A stretch of 64,000 nt of DNA from Sipunculus nudus (GCA_026874595.1 CM049320.1:18736988-18800987), one strand, 5' to 3'. Shown: positions 34,625 through 44,413, numbered from the stretch's first letter. The notes: generated from the letters alone by a model not told the origin. A program made the numbers and translations.

Positions 34625-34677
34625 ATGAATAAAAAAATGCTTTTTTTCACTGGAATGGGACTGACGATTATAACATG
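34625..34677 (+). CDS. Signal-peptide exon of a secreted protein
   Basis: A strong CTTTATCTTTGCAG acceptor at 34588 opens the exon; the ATG at 34625 gives MNKKMLFFTGMGLTIIT and a W split by the G/GTACGT donor. Basic start plus hydrophobic core is a typical signal peptide. Exit is phase 2, matching the exon at 36769-36836. A short upstream ATG frame of eight codons near 34601 precedes the chosen start. As at 19.3 kb, the acceptor just before the ATG implies a 5' UTR intron. Confidence 0.6.
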
Positions 34678-34889
34678 GTACGTTAATCAGGAGTTATTCC
34701 TAAATTGTAACATGTCAAGTGTTAACAATGCACATCGAATTGTGGCTAAAAAAACTATGATTGTTAGGTGTGTATTTACATCTGATGATGAGGAATTTAC
34801 AAATACATTGTGCAGAATAAGATAAGGTTACTTATTCAACATATTGATATATCCTTGTAATAATATAAACACAAATACATTAAATTTAT

Positions 34890-35255
34890 CCGGCTTCTGT
34901 GGCTCAGGGGTAGAGCGCAGGACTCAAAGCCGGGAGATCGTGAGTTCGAATCTCAGCCGAGGCGGTGAGGTTTTTCACGGTCGGCCCCCACCCAGGGCTT
35001 AATGGGAAGGTCGTGCCCAACGGCCGTGTTTCACTCACAAACGAGTGCGCCTTTCGGGGGTCCTCGGTGGTATGATTACCAACCCAGGGCCCGCAGGTGC
35101 AGTAGTCACTGGGCCTGGTTAACGCCAGGATATAAAATGACAGGAAGCGTGTGATACTGCCCTGTCACGTAGTCCGAAACCGGAATGGAAATCTGCAGAT
35201 GTACATATACTTAATAAAGGCAGCATTAAAAAAATGGAGGCGGTTACCTCCGACA
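34890..35255 (+). mobile_element. tRNA-derived SINE, copy 2
   Basis: The best head of the four: GTGGCTCAGGGGTAGAGCGC and GAGTTCGAATCTCAGC, then GGCGGTGAGG. The central CTCACAAACGAGTGCGCC and the GGAGGCGGTTACCTCC end are present, followed by an A-rich tail. Confidence 0.85.
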
Positions 35256-35259
35256 AAAA

Positions 35260-36110
35260 AAATTTAGTAAAAAAAAAAAATATTATATTTTGATTATGTT
35301 TATATCATGTTTTGGAATATTTAGTATTGGGGCATGATGGACAAAATTGGATCTTTTTGGTCGGGTCACGCTTTATTACACGTTCGTTGAAAGCGTTCTC
35401 TAATTATTCTTGTGTTGTATTGATAAATTATTAGCGAGTATAGAATATACTGAAGTCATTTATTCCAAACACATCTGCAAGAATGCAAGTGAAAAGTAAC
35501 AGTGGATTATGTTGTAAACCAATCATAACATGGTTTAGTTTACAAATAAGAAAATATATACCATATATACAGATATATTATGTTTTCAAAAAATAAAATA
35601 ATTAACTACGCTTCATTTGATTTAAAATGTTTTCGGGTTATTGCTATTATCAGCACCTTGCAGACGTTTACATTCCCAATACGATTCCTTTCCCCAGTGA
35701 GAGAGAGAAAGAGAGAGGGAGGAGGGATTCCATGTGGCGACTTAACAGACCAGGAACGCTTGTTATTGATTCTCAACAGCTGATGGTAAGATACCAACTG
35801 TTTGCAGACCGAGGACAATTGTGTGAAAAACAAGCCAATTTCGTGGTATTAATGACCCCCTCTTAGGGATCTTGTTGTGTTTCATACTTGATGAGTAACC
35901 TAAATTATGATAGTGGAGAAATTTTGAGGGCACTTATCAACTTAAACAGATCCACTTTGACATTTGGAGACATCTGCAGGTGACCATAAAAGACTAAACA
36001 CATTGAGAAATAGGACCAAAATGCACTATGACATGTGGAGACATCTGTGGGCGACCATAAAAACTATAACACATTGAGAAATTGGACCAACATTTGATAA
36101 TTTTTTTTTT
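35260..36110. other. No secure feature
   Basis: Contains an AG-rich stretch at 35699-35725. A frame ending RGQLCEKQANFVVLMTPS at 35866 follows a TGTTTGCAG acceptor-like site at 35807, but the apparent intron before it would be only 22 nt, so it is not called. Confidence 0.3.
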
Positions 36111-36129
36111 AGCTGAAGAGTATTGTTTT

Positions 36130-36300
36130 TCAGATAGACACTCCACAACATACCCTAACTAAGGTATGCATGAGAGCAAGCACTGAGCCAAATTTGAATG
36201 AAATCGGATAAAATTTAGGAAAGTTATCGCACGGAAGCAAGATAGAGGGACAGGCAGACAAACCAAAATCAATGTCCCCGCATACGCGGAGCGAGGGACA
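36130..36300 (-). repeat. Interspersed repeat shared with 600-800 and 22020-22210
   Basis: On the minus strand it reads GGGGACATTGATT, TTCCGTGCGATAACTTTCC, TTATCCGATTTCATTC and TTGCTCTCATGCATACCTT. This matches the family inside both duplication copies. Confidence 0.7.
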
Positions 36301-36337
36301 ATAATACTGGTATATGTGTGTGTGTGTGTCACAGTGT

Positions 36338-36415
36338 ACATCCGAATCCAGTTCAGTTCGGAACTCAGCTATGGGAATTCCCAAGTAAAGATGTACACTG
36401 GTTGACATTGGGAAA
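36338..36415 (+). repeat. Left arm of a 1.3-kb inverted repeat
   Basis: TGTACATCCGAATCCAGTTC and the following AGTTCGGAACTCAGC are inverted at 37560-37660 (GAACTGAACTGGATTCCAAT). Arms are about 75-90 bp and diverged; the interval contains an exon and a hairpin-ended element copy. Confidence 0.6.
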
Positions 36416-36768
36416 TCCTGAAGTCAACCAGATGCATGTCATGAAATACTCCTATATAGTGTAAAATATCTGGATAATTCAATTTTTTTATCGTCATATA
36501 TCTTATTACAAATGTATCTGTTTTAAATTAACTGAAACGGGGCTAGATTCTTAATTACATTTTTGTTATAATGGAAATACATGGAAATGATAAGTCCTAT
36601 TCCTTTTTTCACGTTCACAAATTCATGTGTATAATCCTCGTTTATGCTTATGTCAAATTGTGCATGCATACATTTCTTAATTTACAAGGTTGTGCCATCA
36701 TTACAATGTAACTTGCTTCTTTTTCTGTCAACTATACATCAGAATATCTGAATAAGTGACAGGTTCAG

Positions 36769-36836
36769 GGCGCAAACTCAGGACATTGGCTACCTTAGTA
36801 TTTCCCTGAATGAGAGAATGGATGAGATTTTGGGAT
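36769..36836 (+). CDS. CTLD-start-like exon
   Basis: After a GACAGGTTCAG acceptor the frame reads AQTQDIGYLSISLNERMDEI then LG, ending at a T/GTATTT donor. Entry is phase 2 and exit phase 1, with a 68-nt length that fits. GYLSISLNERMDEIL follows the CTLD pattern G-x-L-x-S-I...E...I (compare GHFISIHRADLNSDII at 6.7 kb). The first codon completes as TGG from the 34.6 kb signal exon, so the two join in frame. The rest of a CTLD was not found. Confidence 0.5.
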
Positions 36837-36895
36837 GTATTTCCGATATTTTTTTTTAATAAAAACTGAAGACACTATCTCTATCCCCTTTTCAG

Positions 36896-36930
36896 TGAAA
36901 CATATGCTTTACAATTGTTATAAGGAGTAA
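36896..36930 (+). CDS. Possible short terminal exon after 36.8 kb
   Basis: A strong TCTATCCCCTTTTCAG acceptor lies 59 nt past the previous donor. In the compatible phase 1 the exon encodes KHMLYNCYKE and a TAA. If real, it gives a very small secreted product of about 50 residues from three exons. It could equally be an untranslated or alternative acceptor. Confidence 0.3.
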
Positions 36931-36965
36931 AACCATAAATGGATTAATCATTTAGACATTCCAAA

Positions 36966-37320
36966 GTAAACTAGGATACGGGTAGTCGACAAGCGACTAG
37001 GTGTATCCGCAGAAATCAGAGTGGTACGGGTGAAATGAGGCATGGGTTGAGTGGTTAGGGGAATAAAAGTGAGATGTGCAGCATATCAGCATGAATGTCT
37101 GCCACGTAACCAGAATCATAGATGGCGTCACCCGTCATTTTGCAGGTGGCACCACCAGTTTTGTGGATGATAAAGAGCTGTGTAAGATCTATACACATGT
37201 AAAGTTTCAGGCCGATACGACAAACCAATCGTGAGATATAAGCATGGATGGCTGCGGTGTTAAAGTAGCGCAACCTGTCATATACACGAAATACCTATCC
37301 ACGATGTATACACATGCAAC
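36966..37320 (+). mobile_element. Hairpin-ended element, truncated copy 2
   Basis: It starts with GGATACGGGTAGTCGACAAG, a hairpin that pairs onward with CGACTA and GTATCC. It then follows the 14.2 kb copy (ATGAGGCATGG, CAGCATGAATGTCTGCC, AGGTGGCACCACC). The right part and terminal hairpin are missing. Confidence 0.65.
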
Positions 37321-37435
37321 GGTCCCCAGGACCGGAAAAAGTGGGGTCCAGGCCGAAAAAAAAGGTGGCGGTGGCTGGAAAGGGAAAGGGGGGGGGCGGG
37401 TTCCCTTCCCTGGATCCGCACCTGTGTATATATCA
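37321..37435 (+). other. Purine- and G-rich low-complexity segment
   Basis: A stretch with a nine-G run and GGTGGCGGTGGC, between the truncated element and the right inverted arm. Proline-rich frames on the opposite strand are artefacts. Confidence 0.5.
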
Positions 37436-37559
37436 GAGAATTCCAAAGGACTTAAGGATATCCAAATATCATTCAGTGTACTTTGGAATATTCCCAACTC
37501 AACAATTTTAGATTTGAATTCTAATATGTCAGCCGTTGAGATGAGAATTCCCATGTGAA

Positions 37560-37660
37560 CTTGTAGTTATCAAGTTAACATAGGAATTCCCATCTCACGT
37601 GGTTGACTTGGGATTCCTATCTCAGCTGGTCGAGTTCTGAACTGAACTGGATTCCAATGT
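37560..37660 (-). repeat. Right arm of the 1.3-kb inverted repeat
   Basis: Inverted partner of 36338-36415, including TTGACTTGGGATTCC and GAACTGAACTGGATTCC. Several GAATTCCCAT words nearby suggest further internal repeats. Confidence 0.6.
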
Positions 37661-37712
37661 ACATATGCATGTGAATATTAATCGATTTTTTTTTGTATCT
37701 CATCTCTTATTT

Positions 37713-37991
37713 TTAAGATCAATGCTCCGTACAGATCCTTACCAAGCACGAATATTACAGGATATTTTTACATGGAACACTGATTATTTTGATCGTCGCA
37801 ATGTTGCAGAGTTTATCGCCGATCACACAGGGCATCGATTCCATGCAGTCTTATCGTCTTGGATTGAGGACTTGTGTACATTAAAATCACGTATCAGCTC
37901 TAGTAGCCATAACAACCTTATAAAAGACACTTTGGGTCACCTACTCTTTGTCGATTATATGTTGCTACGACTTATATATTTTGTTTTGTAA
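37713..37991 (+). CDS. Protein-like open frame, unrecognised
   Basis: After a CTTATTTTTAAG acceptor-like site (phase 2) a frame of about 92 codons starts MLRTDPYQARILQDIFTW, continues DRRNVAEFIADHTGHRF and HAVLSSWIEDLCTLK, and ends at a TAA at 37989-37991. Codon use is balanced and protein-like in contrast to the flanks. No family was recognised. It cannot follow the 34.6 kb signal exon directly, because the junction would create a TGA. It lies opposite in strand to, and ends just before, the 38.0 kb exon. Confidence 0.4.
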   Translation, partial: LRSMLRTDPYQARILQDIFTWNTDYFDRRNVAEFIADHTGHRFHAVLSSWIEDLCTLKSRISSSSHNNLIKDTLGHLLFVDYMLLRLIYFVL

Positions 37992-38003
37992 AACAGAGTT
38001 TAC

Positions 38004-38267
38004 ACCAGCCATCAAACCAAAAAAGAACAGCATACTCTGAACCTGAGGCATATCGGGTGTTCTTTCTTTCTTTCGTCATTTGTGAGAGATACTGTACTAA
38101 ATATGCAATTTCATTGTAAGAATATATAGAGAATACTGAACTTCCAGCAGGCAAATAAAACATAACATTTTTGCTTGAAGTATCAAAGACACTACGCTGA
38201 ATGTTTCCAAGAGAGAATTGAATATTTCGAGAAAACAACGTGGAACAGTGTGAGGTGTTAACCAACT
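38004..38267 (-). CDS. Long symmetric exon of the 39.07-38.0 kb gene
   Basis: A 264-nt exon with an ACGAGACAG acceptor and T/GTAAAC donor, phase 1 at both ends and divisible by three. It encodes 88 residues including SHCSTLFSRNIQFSLGNIQ, FYLPAGSSVFSIYSYNEIAY and YAVLFWFDGW. SVFSIYSYNEIAYLVQYL fits the CTLD turn-helix pattern, but the usual preceding cysteine and WIG strand are not evident, so a lectin-like fold is only suspected. It is phase-compatible with the signal exon upstream. The next exon toward lower coordinates was not found. Confidence 0.55.
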
Positions 38268-38890
38268 CTGTCTCGTAAATGCCGAATCATATTATTCAGG
38301 TGCATACATATGCTATTGCTTTTGGCTGTTGCACATTTTTTTACAAGTGGATCTTTACCACTTCATACAGGACAACCCATCACAAAAGTATCAGTAAACC
38401 CCAACTGTAACAAATCCATCAAAACCTTGCACTATAGACAATTCACAGGTTTGCTATGGAAAATATACAGGCGTAAAAATTCTTAATCGCACAAAGCCGA
38501 GAACCTTGCCCAAAAATACACTGCCTGTAAATTGAGCGCATCCTCGAAATCTCAAACAGAAATCCCCCCCCCCCCCCCTAAAAAAATGTACTCAAGTCTT
38601 AATAAAATGGCCCTTTAAATCTGCCCGAAAAGTACAAATAAAGGTAAATTTATACAAACCATGTAGGATTTATAAAACGCACACATGAAAAATGATATTA
38701 ATAGCTGCCATGATGTTCACCCAATTTCTATTGCTAAGAAAAAGGATCAACTCTAAACATCACACCGTCGGAAATTATGCCATTTTACAGCTGCCAAATA
38801 TTACTACATTCCATGATGTTGCACCTGAGGCATGTCCATAAATACACACACTAGCGCCATATCGGCCCTATGACATTACGACCAGATTAC
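38268..38890. other. Probable intron of the minus-strand gene
   Basis: Includes a C run at about 38566-38578; no repeat or exon recognised. Confidence 0.4.
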
Positions 38891-39065
38891 TGGCTGTCAG
38901 AGTGCCTTTATATCTAGGTCTGAGGAACGCATTATCGGGCCCTATGAGGATGCAGATATTTTCGTCATTTTTTGACAACGCCTTATGGCCTATAGCAACA
39001 TTGTAACTTGACATAAGCCAGACAAACGTTAGCATTTTACTATACTTTCTAACAACACAAAACAT
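38891..39065 (-). CDS. Signal-peptide exon of the 39.07-38.0 kb gene
   Basis: The ATG at 39065 gives MFCVVRKYSKMLTFVWLMSS, a basic start and hydrophobic core; a second in-frame ATG at 39035 would start at the core. The mature part reads HKALSKNDENICILIGPDNA then FLRPRYKGTLTA. The proposed A/GTAATC donor leaves phase 1, matching the 38004-38267 exon. A GTC/GTAATG site nine bases later is in phase 0 and would not fit. The frame runs into a TAG soon after, so the donor is needed. Confidence 0.55.
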
Positions 39066-39295
39066 AAGCGAGAAAAGCTCGGTTTTAAGTCAGCATATGA
39101 ATAAAAACCCAAGCATGTTTGTTGAATTTCTGGCGCTATGAACAGACGCATGGCTCCCACGGGTTAATGAACGCAGCCAACTTTTACGCGGTACAGGAAA
39201 TGACTCGTTACCATAGATACGGTGTTTCAGTTCAGGTTGTGAGTTCACATGTTTCTCTTGTGTTAATTCATCGTTTGTAACATACTGTTAAGATT

Positions 39296-39388
39296 ATGGG
39301 CTGTTTAGCACAATATGCTTGCAACCTGACTGAAGACCACTGCGATGCATTCTTCGATATTGCTCGTATCTCGACTCAAGTAGGTTAA
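39296..39388 (+). CDS. Small open frame, possible first exon
   Basis: ATG opens MGCLAQYACNLTEDHCDAFF then DIARISTQ, with a possible GTAGGT donor after CTCAA (phase 0) or a TAA two codons later. Cysteine-containing and protein-like but short. It starts about 230 bp from the 39.07 kb signal exon in divergent orientation. Confidence 0.2.
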   Translation: MGCLAQYACNLTEDHCDAFFDIARISTQVG

Positions 39389-39399
39389 CCAATTCAATT

Positions 39400-40440
39400 A
39401 CCATTGCTTGCTGAGTCGGGTTGTCACAGCTAACATACACACAGGCGCATTACACATGCCCCCGTTTATAATGGTTATATATAAATGGCGACACACATTG
39501 CATTGCTCACCCGACTATCGTATAAAAAAATACCCCGCTGATATTACTTCAAAACTAATCTAAGTAGTAACTGGCTTCGGTATGCGTGTCAAAAGTCCCC
39601 GCTTGTAACAAACAACAGGGCTGTTTCATTTAATTTGCAACTGTAAATTTTATATTTATTTTTATTGAAATATCTATTAGGACTGTGAAGACTGACACTG
39701 GTAATAAACCCTTCGCCAGGTGGAGTCTGAATTCACAACTAGGTTAATTTTCTTAATTGAAAAGAAGTATCTTAATAATATTCAAAGGCTAATATCCAAA
39801 ACTAATTACGACTAAAAATATAAATGTTAAGATAAAACTCTTATATGGTTGAATATATTGTTTTATATAAATATAGGTTACTAATGGAAATAAATTCAAA
39901 GTAACGTATGCCTTACCTTCCGATATGAGAAGGGGATTTATTCATTTGAGTAAATTCAATATGAAAAAAAATCAGACAATGGTAAATCATTATTAATATA
40001 ATTAAAGCGCCACCAGTCAAGAGGACAAAAAAGTCTCCACTTAGATAGTTACAGACAATATTCCCCGGTTGAAACACAATACAAGTAAGGGTGTGTGTGA
40101 GCTCGATAAAGGTTTTACTGGGCAAGATCAGTTGTTGTTAGGCAAAAAGGTTTGCCGGTCAGTAAAACGGAAATTTAGCTCTGCTCTGTTTACACAGTCA
40201 TAATATGTAATTTAATTCTTTGTGGAAAGAGTGTGTTATTCAGATGATGTTTTGGTGATTACTATATAATTTGCAAAACCGGGGTGAGTTTACTAAGTAA
40301 ATAAAGCAAAATTTGTATACTAAGTGTAATTATGCTGAACAATGAAATCGTTGTGTGCAGATTTACCAGGAAGTTACAAAAAATGACTGCCCATTTTTTC
40401 TCTTTTGTCACGGATTATAAGATAATTATTCGTTACCGAG
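39400..40440. other. No recognisable feature
   Basis: AT-rich unique sequence. Confidence 0.4.
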
Positions 40441-40445
40441 AATAT

Positions 40446-40607
40446 ATGGTTAGTTTTGCGGTTTTATTTGTAGGTACATTATGTTGGTTATGCCATACCA
40501 CAGACAATCCATCACAATATAACACTAGTTATGTGTACTTGTGTTTTAACTATAAACTTAATCAATTAATTGGCAGAATTAACCAATCAATCAAAACCAT
40601 CCCATAA
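40446..40607 (+). CDS. Weak candidate signal-peptide frame
   Basis: MVSFAVLFVGTLCWLC looks like a signal peptide and is followed by HTTDNPSQYNTSYVYLCF, ending at a TAA. There is no basic start and no clear splice support, so it may be chance. Confidence 0.2.
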   Translation: MVSFAVLFVGTLCWLCHTTDNPSQYNTSYVYLCFNYKLNQLIGRINQSIKTIP

Positions 40608-41335
40608 CCGATACATTTTGCTTAGATAAAGCATGACGGGTAGACTAGGATATGAACTTTTAATGCTAAAGATAATATGACAGATAGACCTCCACAAATA
40701 AACGCCCCGGTTGGTATTCCGATCACAACAGATGGACGTTTGACACACGCATATGCTCTATTCCCGTATCCATTCCTGTCTGTGTCTTTCTCGATCATTA
40801 ATTTTTTTTTGTAATGATAAGCATATGCTGGGACTGAAGAAAATGGCTCCGCTCAATGATGACAAAAGCTTATCAGGCGTAGTTGGTGCCATCTATTAGC
40901 TGGTTCTATAACTAAGTTACACCGGTTTGACGGGTCTTCATTTTATTTATTTAGGCCTACAAAAGTAATGTATTAGTACATCATCATATACACCATGAAA
41001 TTCAGCTTGATACAATAGCTTTAATGCATAATGTTTGGTTTCGGTTGTATTACACATAAGGAGAAGCTGGCAAATTTATAATTAACATACCCTTGTGTTG
41101 CCTGTACCTTTCGAGGACAAAATTGATTTCTATTTAACAACAGCCAGGTTTTCTACTCACTGATTTTGACTCTATATGAAAAGAGTTCGTTTTGCAAAGA
41201 AAAAATAAAACAAAATAAAGCGCTAGGTTTGTATAAGAAAATAACAATAACACCACCATACGTGTACATCTGGATTTTTCATCCACTCGCGACTATCTAT
41301 TCCCCACCAGACGTCACTACCGGTACGCTAAATAT

Positions 41336-41343
41336 ATAGGCAT
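41336..41343 (+). repeat. 8-bp target-site duplication, left
   Basis: ATAGGCAT directly precedes the hAT-type element and is repeated exactly at 42845-42852. Confidence 0.9.
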
Positions 41344-42844
41344 TAGGGCGCTGCGCGGGGCGGGTTTTGACCCGCAGCCCCCGGGGGCCCGTAGCCCGCG
41401 GTCCTCCGCGGGCCCCCGCATAGGAATCTTTGCGGGGCGGGGCGGGCTACATCCAAGAAAATGCGGGGTGGGGCGGGCCGAAATGACGTCTGTGCGGTTC
41501 GGGGCGGGGCGGGCTGCGGATTCATGATCTGGCAGTTCAGTAAAGCATGAATATAAAATTTCAAAATGGTATTTTTGTATAAAATGTTTTTAGGTGTCGT
41601 AAATTAAAAAAAAAAAAAAAATTATTTATTCCTGTTAACACTGACTGACAGTTGTACCAACACAATGCAAATGTGTCTTTCCTAGGTATAACATCAATTT
41701 ATTATACAAATTAGATGATGCATCCTTAATTTGAAATCTAGACTTTAAACAATTGTATTTGCAATGGGAGCTGGTCATAACTATACATAAAGTTTGCGTG
41801 ATGTTGTATATGGACTGTAACCCTGTACTTGTGTCAGGTCTCACATATTACATAATATGGCTGGGTGTGAAGCAAGGGCTTGATAACCTTTGATCTTGTA
41901 ATAGACAGTGTGTGGCTACAGCTGGCTCTGTAGGTGACTCAATTGACCTGAAACTGCACAAAGCCTAAGGTGGACTCCTTATCTAATTGTAACTCCATGT
42001 GCTGTCTAATTGTAAATGACATCAACCACTGGCTGGTCAAATCCCTGTTTGGTCACAGCATAATGTTTTGATGATTGCTATAAGAAACAAGGCTCTGGCC
42101 ATGTCTAGATCTCAATGAACATCCTGAACCTAAAGCCACATCGGTCAGATTACCCCTTGACCTAATTAGTCTCAGTTTCAGCTAATTCGCAGATTGTGAC
42201 TAAAAAACTTTAACCAGCAACACATCTTGTTAATTTGATGGCTTGTGATTAGCCAATACTATTCTAAAGGGTCACATTAGGTATAAATACTTTGAAGAAG
42301 TCAAATTTTTTACTTTACTTATTTATTTAAATAGAAACAGACACAATAAACCAAAGATTTGTTTATTTCCCCTGTAAAATATGAAAACATATTTAAGGTG
42401 TGTTAAATTATTATGTATAAATTTAATTCATCTAACAAATCAAACATTTCTTTAAAATATTTCATGAATTATGGTTTGAATTATTGCAAAAACGTATTAA
42501 AAATAAATTTTTCATTCCAATCAACAAACATTTCATATATATTAATAATAAGCGTGCCTTATATATGTGCTTTAAAAAATATCTTGATATGTAAATTTTG
42601 GATTCGAAATTTTTTTTTGATTATTTTGCGGGCTAGATTGCGGGCTAGAAACTTAACAAAAGCGGGGCGAGGCGGGTGCGGGCTGAAAGAAAATTTCGTG
42701 AGGCGGGTGCGGGCTGAAAGAATCATAGTAACTGCGGGGCGGGGCGGGCTGAATTTATTTCTTTGATTGCGGGGCGGGCTACGGGCTGACAGAGCATGAT
42801 GCGGGGCGGGTGGGGTTCAATTTTTCAGCCCGCGCAGGGCCCTA
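41344..42844 (+). mobile_element. Non-autonomous hAT-type element, 1501 bp
   Basis: The terminal inverted repeats TAGGGCGCTGCGCGGG and CCCGCGCAGGGCCCTA are flanked by a perfect 8-bp duplication, diagnostic of the hAT superfamily. Both ends carry several subterminal copies of GCGGGGCGGGC-like words, the kind of motif transposase binds. The interior (about 41540-42600) is AT-rich and has no transposase frame. A GGTATAAATACTTTGAAG stretch near 42280 looks promoter-like but is unproven. The short mismatch at the ends and exact duplication suggest a fairly young insertion. Confidence 0.9.
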
Positions 42845-42852
42845 ATAGGCAT
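42845..42852 (+). repeat. 8-bp target-site duplication, right
   Basis: ATAGGCAT, identical to 41336-41343. Confidence 0.9.
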
Positions 42853-42864
42853 GTATCGGATTGA

Positions 42865-43780
42865 CCTCGGGTGCAGTTTGACGATTCTATTGCCCTGAAG
42901 GAAATTCTAAAGTGGTTAATTCTACTCACACGAGATCTGTCTATGATGTTCCAGGATAGATCTCATGCCCACATTCCTGCGCACTGGATGCTTTCACTCC
43001 GAAACCGAGCCATTTTGCCTGGTAATTATAAACTACAGTAAATATGGAAAAGCAGCAAATATAGAACATTGAAAAAAAATAATTTCAAATATAAAGAATA
43101 TGATTGTCTGTTTGTATTTGATATGTTTTAAAACCCGGGGAACTACATAACGGCGAGATATATGTGACGTGGCAGTGTAAATATATACTAACCAACCACA
43201 CGTGCCACCGTTTAAACGTGAGGTAAACCCGGGTGACGTCCGGGTCCCAAACGGACCACCTCGCCTTATCTTCGCGTGGCCTCGGGAGAATATGAATTCG
43301 GCCGAAGAGTTCCGAATGGTCCCGGTCCATGTGGTCCGTCATGTTTGTATACAGTGGGTGCCTCGAAGCCGCTGAAGTAGCGTCTCGCGTGCAAAAACAG
43401 TTATGGGTCCTATCATTGTCTTGATAGAGCTTCAACATGCGCGGAGGTTAGCAGGTGGTTATGAGCTTATCGTGTTAAACATCCGAATTCTGGCGCTCTT
43501 TTTTTTAAATCAAGAGTTATCCATGTATGCTTCAGGCAAATACTGCGCATGTGCGAATAAAACCACAGGTGGAGTATGTGACTGATGACATGCCTGTTCG
43601 GTTCTAAATGGCTTTATCATCAGTAAGCGTATGATAGTTACTGTCGGCTTCAGGTTGTTTGTATTGTGTATTGTAATGCAATGCCGATGGATTTCGAGTG
43701 ATATTTAATAAACTTCTGCTCATAAGCAGATCTACACACGGTCAATTAGTATTATTATCGAGCGTCCATATATCTATAAT
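42865..43780 (+). repeat. Block homologous to 31490-31830
   Basis: Same ordered words as listed for 31490-31830, split here by GC-richer sequence at about 42950-43440. Confidence 0.6.
43193..43342 (-). CDS. GC-rich open frame, unrecognised
   Basis: The ATG opens MTDHMDRDHSELFGRIHILP, then EDKARWSVWDPDVTRVYL and FKRWHVWL, to a possible G/GTTAGT donor in phase 0. The frame remains open upstream and downstream (43085-43438). CpG and GC content are far above the surroundings. It could be a first exon near a CpG-rich promoter or part of an inserted element. No family was recognised. Confidence 0.3.
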
Positions 43781-43964
43781 AAAATGGTTTGAAAAATTTA
43801 GAAGTCATAGTCAGTAAAAGCATGTTACGGATAGACATAAATTAACAGATATAGCCTAGCAATAAATAAACAACATATAAAGGTCCAAGGGTTTAAAAAA
43901 CTGTTGCCTCCCGTGTCAATGGACAATTTCGTTATTTTTCAAAATGAGTTTCTTTTTTTTTCAG

Positions 43965-44048
43965 TAACGTTAATTATATATATGAGTTCAATCAGTAGAT
44001 TTAAATTGGATCCGGAAGAGGAAACTGACTTGGATATTACTGGATGCA
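43965..44048 (+). CDS. Symmetric exon before the 44.6 kb tail
   Basis: An 84-nt exon behind a long T tract and TCAG acceptor, ending at A/GTATGT, phase 1 at both ends. It encodes TLIIYMSSISRFKLDPEEE then TDLDITGC. The hydrophobic start followed by an acidic stretch could be a juxtamembrane segment. It joins in frame to the exon at 44550-44743. NRLNFSADPEYDPDP in the broken copy at 18.3 kb is vaguely similar. Confidence 0.5.
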
Positions 44049-44403
44049 GTATGTGTTAAACGAATATTCTTATAAAATCTTATAAAATCGATTGCGCTCA
44101 CCTTTTATCAATACCTGATAATATTCAAATCAGATTAACTGCAATATTTTTTTTTATAAATTCAAACGGTATCATCTTAATCCAACCGAACATAAAATAA
44201 ATTTAAGAAATTTTAATAAAATAAATAGATTTTTAAATAAAAATAGGTCTGGAAGGTATGTTTAACGAATCCATTCATATTAGATAAAGATAATTATTTT
44301 TTTTTTGTATATAGAACATGTACTTAAAGCATATCAAGGGAATGATGATATTTATAAAAAGACCCATCTCTCTCCCTCTATATATTAAGTATTTTATATA
44401 TAT

Positions 44404-44413
<10 letters not shown>

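Noticed and set aside
34890-34965. Possible tRNA gene from A-box and B-box-like sequence
   Set aside because: Four copies share the same long non-tRNA body, and the head does not form a sound anticodon stem; it is a SINE.
41343-42766. Frames in the GC-rich ends of the hAT-type element
   Set aside because: They translate subterminal transposase-site repeats (PAPPRTA and similar), not protein.
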